A stretch of DNA of 64,000 nucleotides, from assembly GCA_947095585.1 (NCBI GenBank), contig OX352762.1, forward strand, positions 116,218,930 through 116,282,929, in the 5' to 3' direction. Both the position numbers and the translations under genes were made by a program. This document shows positions 57,230 to 64,000 of the stretch, in pieces (position 1 is the first letter of the stretch; each line of letters opens with the position of its first letter). Source of the stretch: Nephrocerus scutellatus (Eukaryota; Arthropoda; Insecta; Diptera; Pipunculidae). Below the pieces are notes generated by a model. It was not told the origin of the DNA. It saw nothing but the letters and a program-made list of their open reading frames with translations, and did no database searches.

Positions 57230-57720
57230 TGACGTCACCGTGACGGAGGTTGCAAAGTTAAACTATCTGGGTAGTTTTGTGTCACTCGATGGTGAAACGG
57301 ACCTGGACGTCGGCAATAAAATAAAAAAATCTTGCAGTGCATTTGGAATCAATGTTAAAACTGCCGTACTGCTATACGCCTGTGAAACATGAAAATGATC
57401 AGCTAACATCTCGAGTAGGTTACACGCTTTTGTCTGCCTTACATACTAAAGAAGATCCACAAATTAAAAATGAACTGTGGCTTAGGACTGGACAAACAAT
57501 AGTGGATGTGAACATCAAGCAAACGAAATGGCAGTGGGGCACGCACTGAGGAAACCAAATGTCAAATATACCACAAGGTGCAAGGTGAGTTAGTAGGCCT
57601 AGAACAACACCAAAATGGAGGTCAACTGTTTTGACGAAAGCTCAGTCCCTGAATTTGACATCGTGCCCGAATATAAGGAGTTAAAAAGAACTGGAACTCA
57701 TTGCTGGTTTAGAGGCTAAT
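57230..57720 (+). pseudogene. LINE ORF2 C-terminal fragment
   Basis: VTEVAKLNYLGSFVSLDGET then DLDVGNKIKKSCSAFGI, then VLLYACET, KWQWGTH and a degraded RPRTTPKWRSTV end. The order, a YLGS...SLDG block, LLYACET and an RPRxTW-like tail, matches the family of the fragments at 9043 (-) and 18241 (+). Several frameshifts. Confidence 0.7.
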
Positions 57721-57724
57721 TTCG

Positions 57725-58440
57725 CAGAGCTCGACAAATATGATATATCTAATATCTAAATCTAAAGCAAAGAAGATCAAACGATAATATTAGAAAAATC
57801 TCTCTGACTCTGACTTCTCCCTTCCCCTAGGATTATGTATAGGTTTGACACATTTTTTCTATAACAACGTAACAGCAAGGCCTGCAAATTTGTGTAAGCT
57901 GACTTTGCTTGACGATATTGTAACAGATTGTTGTTAACTGATTTGTAAAAACTTATTTAACCTGTTTAGATGTTATAACAGTGTATTATGTGTATTCCAC
58001 AATTAATTACTTAAACTACTCAGATTGTAAACGTACATCGTACAATGTGTAAAAGAAATATTTTGAATTTGCGTAAATAAAAAACCGGAATTGTAGATTG
58101 TAAGTAACTCATGACCTGATGATTCGTTTGCAATGACTAAGTCATATAACTTATGACACAATTATCAATAGAAAATACGCTTTGTTGTAATAAATAATCT
58201 AATATTACACAATAGTGATAAGCCAACCGAACTCATAATTAAATTAATTAAAACAATTATTGATATAGTATCAAAAAAAACTGTCTGTCTACGTTAACAA
58301 TTTTATATTTCTAAAATGTACGTAACATTTCTCAATAGAAATTACTCGTACTTCTATGTAGTCTGCTTATAAAGCGTTTAAACTTTGGCCATTGCTTTTC
58401 TATAAAGAAGGTGGCAAAAATTGATTGATTTGGATTTTTA
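57725..58440. other. No gene recognised
   Basis: AT-rich sequence without recognised content. Confidence 0.5.
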
Positions 58441-58444
58441 AAGA

Positions 58445-58615
58445 CATGTGGTCTTTACAAGATGGTTCTGTCACGCCGCGCACGAAACAACTTATTTGCT
58501 ACAGGGTCAGGGCGTGTATAATGGGAATCAGAATTAGGCACAATACGTGTGACTTGACACCGTTCGACTTCTTTCTTTGAGGTTTTTTTTAAGTCCAATT
58601 GACTTTACTTTTCAA
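58445..58615 (+). pseudogene. Mariner-like transposase fragment
   Basis: DMWSLQDGSVTPRTKQLICY is the WFQQDGATCHT region, with the second catalytic Asp in QDG. It is followed after changes by RHNTCDLTPFDFFL with the third Asp region. About 55 codons survive, with the segment between them shortened. Confidence 0.75.
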
Positions 58616-58784
58616 CAAAAAAATGGGTAAAACCTGAGCTCTCTGGGGAGTTTACTGATTACTAAAAATGATAATCTAATTTTACTAATTTGGCTTTCTA
58701 AGTTTCTAATGAGACGTGTGTAGTACACGACGTGCACTACAAACGCATCTAACCAAAGAGTCTGTATTACTATTAGAGTAAATA

Positions 58785-58922
58785 GTTTATACGGAAAAAT
58801 CTTCATTCCAGATAGGGTTAAATGGATAGCAGGCTCCTTTAAACCATTTAGAGCACCCGGTGGTGATGGTATCTTTCCAGCGCTTCTACAGAAGGCAATC
58901 GATCTCATCATGCCGGGCATGA
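58785..58922 (+). pseudogene. R1/LOA-like LINE short fragment
   Basis: Reads KPFRAPGGDGIFPALLQKAI then DLIMPGM, equivalent to FGPYKSPGRDGLYPIFLQRG on the minus strand at 33700. Cut off at the T run of the next LINE. Confidence 0.75.
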
Positions 58923-59400
58923 TTTTTTTTTTTGTATAATTCGCGCACGCTTAAAGGGGTTCGCACCCTTATAATGCTCGGCTATATGCTTGGCATAGCG
59001 TGGTCGTTAGGAAAAGAAGAAGAAAAGAGGAGATGTCTATGAGCTTGTGTTTTGAGTACCTGTGCATTATAGTGATGTAGACAGAGCTTGACAGAGCATT
59101 CCACATAGGTGTTGTACGGCTGAAGAACGAATCCCTGAACTTAACTGTGCGTCCGAAGATGGGCTTGAGGGTAAACTAACGAGCATGTAGAGCACCACGA
59201 CTATTACGGTTGAATTCAAGGAGAGGTGGCATTCAGCTGGCTATTTCTCTTGAGCACCGCTGGTAGAAGAAGCAATAAAAGAGTTACAAGCAGGAAACGT
59301 TCCTGCGGTGTTCAAGCGAAACTATTTGCGTCACCGATATGTTTTATCGCGCGGTTTTGTATTCTATCTAGCTGATGCAAGGAAGTTTTATCTTTATCTC
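58922..59400 (-). pseudogene. Jockey-like LINE C-terminal part and 3' end
   Basis: The T run at 58922-58933 marks the poly(A) end, followed by AATTCGCGCACGC and GCTCGGCTATATGCTTGGCA. Further right, in reverse complement, lie the MWNAL tail, TVKFRDSFFSRTT-like sequence, EFNRNSRGALHAR, a LLLLYRFFYQRCSREI-like region and a RIQNRAIKHIGD-like block. The gene order equals that of the + copies at 32075 and 43640. Confidence 0.8.
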
Positions 59401-59464
59401 CAAACCTATGCCTAGTGAGCTTCCTAAATCTTATATATCTTTAAGTATAATATAATTTGTCCTT

Positions 59465-60115
59465 AGAAACATGAAGAGACTCATTGATGTTTGTATTATA
59501 GGCTGGTTAGATTTGTCTACCGATCTGCAGTCAAGTCAGTTTGCATACAGGAAAGGTAAAAGCAAAGAAGGTGCCTCACATCAAGACATAGGTAGGATAA
59601 GCCTTAGTAAAGGCATTAAGGGCGCGAGAATATATATATGTTTTCAAATAGCCAGGCAGTCCTTAAAATGCTGTCGTCCAACTTAATGTACTCTTTATCA
59701 GTTAAATGCTGCTACGATGCACAGCAATCTCCCTGATCCCTAATCATCATTAATCAGGCCGTATTCCTATAAGAAAATCCTTAATCTATACAAAGATAGC
59801 TGTTGATTTCCCACAGGTCACTGTTGCTTGCGTTAGCACCAGAAAATTACTCTATGTTCAGACACGGAATGTAGGTACTGCTCGAAAGATGACGAATCAT
59901 CCGAGCACATTCTCTGTGAATGCCAGCATAACTTTGGTTAAGGAGGCGTATTTTCCATAAGGAAATATGTTCGTCAACAGAGTTTAGAAACTCTGCCACT
60001 AAGGACATACTAGACTTCATCGGGAGGGGGGTCACACCCTATGAAACAATAAATCTATTTAGCTCGCAATGTCAGCCATGGGCAAGGGAATACCAAAAAT
60101 AAGTGTTTCGAATCT
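59465..60115 (+). pseudogene. R1/LOA-like LINE fragments, RT and zinc-knuckle end
   Basis: MKRLIDVCIIGWLDLSTDLQ then SSQFAYRKGKSKEGASH is RT blocks 2-3 (QFAYRKGKST). After a gap, CRYCSKDDESSEHILCECQ is a Cys/His motif near the C terminus, followed in another frame by EFRNSATKDILDFIGRGV. Internal deletion and frameshifts. Confidence 0.8.
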
Positions 60116-60119
60116 ATTA

Positions 60120-61960
60120 GTAGAGGTCTCTTTTAAACTGGTAGATGTTTTGAAGCTATCAACTACAAGCAATGTTTTCAAAAACCATCAGATAATTATG
60201 TTATCTTTGGAGCGGATTAAGTTGACAACAGTGCACGGAAAAAATTAAATTTGTTACTGGTGATGATACAACCACACTACAGTGGCATAATGAATTCAAT
60301 CTTGGAGGACTTTAGAAAATATCAATATCATCATAAGCTGATGCTGAAACAACACTGCATTTGCAGTACATAATTTTTATTCAAAATTGTGTGTTACTGG
60401 TACAATTGCTTTGTGGTTACTACGTTGTAATTGTACTGACGAATGGCTTAATATATTGCGGTGGTCATCGAAATATACGGGAGCCAATTTGTCTAAAGCT
60501 TAACTACTGTATGCTATTGAACTTTTCAATCTTATCTTGCTGTGTGCTAAATAGCAGACATTGGGGACTATAGGAAAGTTGATTGTCTAACTCCATCCCG
60601 CCGCTGTTACACTATATCGTAATCCTTCGACACAGCACACTATACTTAACAATTGCATTTTTTTAAAAACAATAAGAAAAATATTAAATATTATTACTTG
60701 TAATTTGTTGTGATGCCGAAAACTCTTTTAAGAAAAAAGCTAGAAATACACTTCGTGCACTACACGTGATATATCTCTCACACAAGTTTACATCTAATTG
60801 GGGTAAATGCCCGACGCAACAATAAACAGAAAATAAAGACCCAAAGTATAGTGGTATGGATATATAAGACAAAACAACCTCACCATTGGGTGCTGTTATA
60901 AAACCACATTTAAATTGTTGTTTAATATTTTCGTTATTATGTGTAGGCACGCAACACTAATGGGTTGTTTTTGTAAACAAAAATTGTAGTCTTCTTCTCG
61001 TTAACATACAGACACACTCACACACAATTCAATAAAATATTTAAATTAAATCAGAATGGGAATGGGAAAAAGACTGACTGTTTTTTCACACTGCAATTAA
61101 AAACGGACGAAACAGCTGTATGGGAGCGTGCTGGTTCCCATTTAAATTCTCTGAATATCTAAACATAATTATTAGTTTTTTAAATCGCATTCTTTTGTTT
61201 TGAGAAAACAGTTGTAAAGAATAGCTTTAGTAGGTAGTGTGAGACTGTGTGAGACTCTTCCAAATTCTACACAAAAGGCTGCAAATTGCAAACAGTGAAA
61301 TGTTCCAAATTACTATTAGAACTTTTGGTAGATTAGTCACAAGCAAGTGTAAGAACGAGTACATTTAAACCTATCTCTTGGTTAAGTTAAGATAACTATC
61401 TCGTTGTCTCGGTTTCGCATTCTATTTGCAAACCATTCTCGCGATTCTGTGTAATTTGAATTACGCTTGCACAACCTTCTTAATCGTAACTTTAACTTTG
61501 CTACCCGTCTGCAATTAACGGGCTATCAACTATGGTTTTAGTTTCGGGTTTGTGAATTTGTGAATGGAAAGAGTTACTAATTAGAAATTAGAAAAGTTTG
61601 GCTGATGTTAAACAAGACCAAGTACAGTCAGTACAAGTTGTTGTACATTTTCGCCATGAATCCAATCGATGGAACTCAATTTTTGATCGGAGATCGCGTC
61701 TTATTTGGGTGATTTACCGCTCTTTTTACTAACTACAACAATAACATGTAAAACATATAAAACAAAACAATCATAATAATAATCATGTACTCCAAAAGCA
61801 CGTTCAGGTCGGCAAAAATGGCCCAAAGGGAGGCCTCTGAACTTTGCTAGGGGTATACATCTTCAAAGATAACGGATGAGAGTTATATATTTCTCATTTA
61901 TCTTCTTGCAGCTCGTGCAGAAGGTGTTACGTGAAATACATAGTTTAGAAGTGTGGCTGT
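60120..61960. other. No gene recognised
   Basis: AT-rich sequence without recognised domains. The open frames at 60361 and 60684 have no family resemblance that I can name. Confidence 0.45.
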
Positions 61961-61984
61961 TCACCGGTCAGTGGCCCATAATGA

Positions 61985-63335
61985 TAGTCATAACTCTAGC
62001 AATCATCATCTCATTTACTTCTTGGTCTTGGTCTCTCCACCGGTCCCGATTTTGAGCCGATATCATCCAGTTTTGTATCCCTAAACTCTGGGCATCCTGG
62101 TTTACGTCATCCTTCCAGCGTAGGCTTGGCCAGCCTCGCTGCCATGTTCCATATATGCTACTGCAATTTCCGGTCAGAATCATCTTCGCTCATACGAGCT
62201 AAGTGTCCTGCCCACCGGAGCCTACCGAGCTTATTTCTCTTCACGATGTCGACATCGCGGTAGCGCTCGTAGATCTCATCATTATAGAGTCTCCTGAATC
62301 GTCCTTCCTCACATACGAAGACTTTTCTTTTGAACGCGGCTAAGAGGTCAGAACGCTTTTTGCAAGGCACCCAAGTCGCGGATCCATATGTAAGTACTGG
62401 TATGACAATTGTCTTATATACCAGCAACTTGAATCTTATGGTTAAGATCCTGGATTTGAAGAGTCTTGACATACTACAGTAGCATTTGTTGGCTTTAAGC
62501 AACCGTGCGGGTATTTCTCGTTCCATGCTGTTATCGGCTGCTACAGTTGACCCGAGATAGTTAAAGGATTGCACTACTTCAAATTCACGCTCCACTATTT
62601 GAATTGAGGGACCAAAGTTGGATTTTCTACTCGCACACCATGAACTTTGTTTTGCTCTCATTTATGTGCAGCCCAAGATTTCGTGCCGCCTGCTCGATTT
62701 GGATGAAAGCTTTCTGCACAGTTCATGGTTTTCTATCAACGATGTCAATATCGTCTGCGTAAGCCAGTATCTGAATAGACTTATAGAGGATTGTTCCTCT
62801 CGCCGGTACGTCAGAGTCTCGGATCACTTTTTCCATCGCCAGGTTGAAGAGGACGCAAGCCAGTACATCCCCTTGTCGGAGCCCATTATAGATGTTAAAT
62901 GGGCTTGATAGTGATCCGGATATTTTTACTTGGCTTATAACATCATGGTCAACCTACATAGTCGTGTCAGTTTATTTGGGTTGCCAAATTCTCTCATGGC
63001 TTTATAAAGTTCTACTCTGGCTATGATATCATAGGCGGCTTCAAAGTCTATAAAAAGATGGTGTAGTGAGTTTTGAAACTCTAGACATTTTTCCATCACC
63101 TGCCTAAGGGTGTAAATCTGATCAGTTGTTGATTTGCCTGTGATGAAGCCACACTGGTATGGGCCAATGATGACTTTGCTGTATTTTGGGAGATATCACT
63201 TATTCTTGTGTATGTACAGGATGCATCTTCGCCAGTCTTCTGGCATAGCTTCTTCCTCCCATACTTGCACTATTATTTCATGAACTGCTTGGTGTAATGT
63301 GGGGCCTCCTATTCTAGCAATCCCCTTTCGAAATC
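61985..63335 (-). pseudogene. RTE-like LINE, RT to near 3' end
   Basis: Read from 63335 downward: IPEDWRRCIL-like sequence, IGPYQCGFITGKSTTDQIYT, LRQVMEKCLEFQNSLHHLFI and DFEAAYD. Then QGDVLACVLFNLAMEKVIRD and LAYADDIDIVDRKP, with the catalytic YADD motif intact. The open frame 62661-62158 follows, with IQIVEREFEVVQSFNYLGST, VLTYGSATWVPCKKRSDLLA and LRWAGHLARMSEDD. Then a frame break and the IYGTWQRGWPSLRWKDDVNQ tail at 62157-62000. It is the copy here that best shows the RT palm. Stops break it into at least three pieces. Confidence 0.87.
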
Positions 63336-63344
63336 TTGATATCA

Positions 63345-64000
63345 ACTCGATGTATGCCCTACAAGCCTATCTTAAAGCTAGAATCTCCGCCTGAAAGAGT
63401 CAAGTCAGCAAACCCGTTAGTGTAGATCATCGCGTCATATTGCCTCGTTACTTTCCAATTTAGTCGGAAAATCGAAACCAAAGGTGGAGTTGAAGTTAAG
63501 TGTGGGGATGCAGTTGTGAGTAGAAGAAGGATTCATACCTTCATGTACTGTCTGCTGTATATTCCAGTACCTGTATAGTGTAGTGACAATCCACCCAGAT
63601 TCTCTGAGTGGTACTGCACTGCAGGTCGCGACGTAGCCAAAGAGCCATCATTGGGCGAACATACTATTTCAAAACAATGGCTTTACTGCTAGCATAGGGG
63701 GCTTCCAGTCTTTCTTAACCCTAAATTCTATGTTTGCCTTCCAGCTGAGCTTCCTATCTAGGATGATTTAAGATACGTGGCGCTGAGTGTCTTTGACCAT
63801 TGAATTTTGGTAGGACAAACGCCATTTCAGTTTTCCCTGAGTAGACTCCAAGTCCACAGATTGTTGCCCAGAACCTTTTCATTACTTCGCTATAATAACG
63901 GATAGGTAATCATGATACAATGTTCACCACGTAATCTGCACACGCAACTATCTCCTCCTGTCTTGCTTGATTGTTGTTCTCTGACAACAACTATTGATTC
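63345..64000 (-). pseudogene. R1/LOA-like LINE fragment, continuing beyond the window
   Basis: From 64000 downward in broken frames: EEIVACADYVVNIVS (YADD-type motif decayed), YYSEVMKRFWATICGLGVYS and GKTEMAFVLPKF. Later come YVRPMMALW-like sequence and FQAEILALRxACRAYI, the start of an RNase H-like domain. The lower end resembles 16060-16290. The 5' part lies outside the window. Confidence 0.7.

Overview
The window looks like repeat-rich euchromatin of a higher fly. The three conserved genes have insect-like protein sequences and GT-AG introns, and the mobile-element relics are types common in Diptera: RTE-, Jockey- and R1/LOA-like non-LTR elements, mariner and Tc3-like transposons, and a tRNA-derived SINE. 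A tephritid-like fly is my best guess, but no host-specific marker proves it. Nothing suggests bacterial or viral DNA. No rRNA, genuine tRNA or CRISPR was recognised. Three cellular genes are supported. (1) The 3' part of an RNF144-type RBR E3 ubiquitin ligase lies on + at 24381-25490: four exons covering the end of RING1, the IBR, RING2 with its catalytic cysteine, and a tail-anchor segment. Its 5' exons were not found. (2) An intronless Mat1 gene lies on + at 30153-31091; its product is the RING subunit of the CDK-activating kinase/TFIIH. (3) A UBE2W-type ubiquitin-conjugating enzyme lies on - at 44816-38879: four coding exons, the last only 14 nt, with a 5.3-kb intron filled by LINE debris. 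The first coding exon was not found. Two of the three act in ubiquitin transfer, but opposite strands and large gaps argue against an operon-like unit. Layout: 1-460 G-rich minisatellite and a hairpin-bearing flank; 500-2050 a Tc3-like transposase relic with internal duplications; 5160-7660 a minisatellite, then Jockey-like and RTE-like LINE fragments; 8450-10640 a tandem repeat, a LINE tail and the largest + oriented G-rich minisatellite; 11740-15290 RTE and Jockey relics and a ~160-bp satellite; 16060-16890 a LINE piece, a dispersed repeat and a SINE; 18050-18760 mariner and LINE scraps; 19200-19450 a fold-back element; 20770-22620 a dispersed repeat and the inverted minisatellite; 22900-24110 a mariner split by a MITE; 24381-31410 the RBR and Mat1 genes separated by a 47-bp minisatellite; 31830-37420 LINE relics; 37420-44816 the UBE2W gene; 41740-50340 LINEs, SINEs and an ACGCGT-rich tandem repeat; 51440-54010 a LINE split by a large inverted repeat; 55430-64000 more LINEs. 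No obviously new functional system stands out. The most distinctive structures are a repeat family joining a conserved ~150-bp block to a G-rich ~11-bp minisatellite (three flank-bearing loci here), a 47-bp minisatellite with a 188-bp higher-order period, the near-perfect A/T-tract inverted repeat, the MITE-in-mariner nest and the tRNA-derived SINE. All coordinates, alignments and family names come from reading by eye; clade names for the LINEs are provisional.
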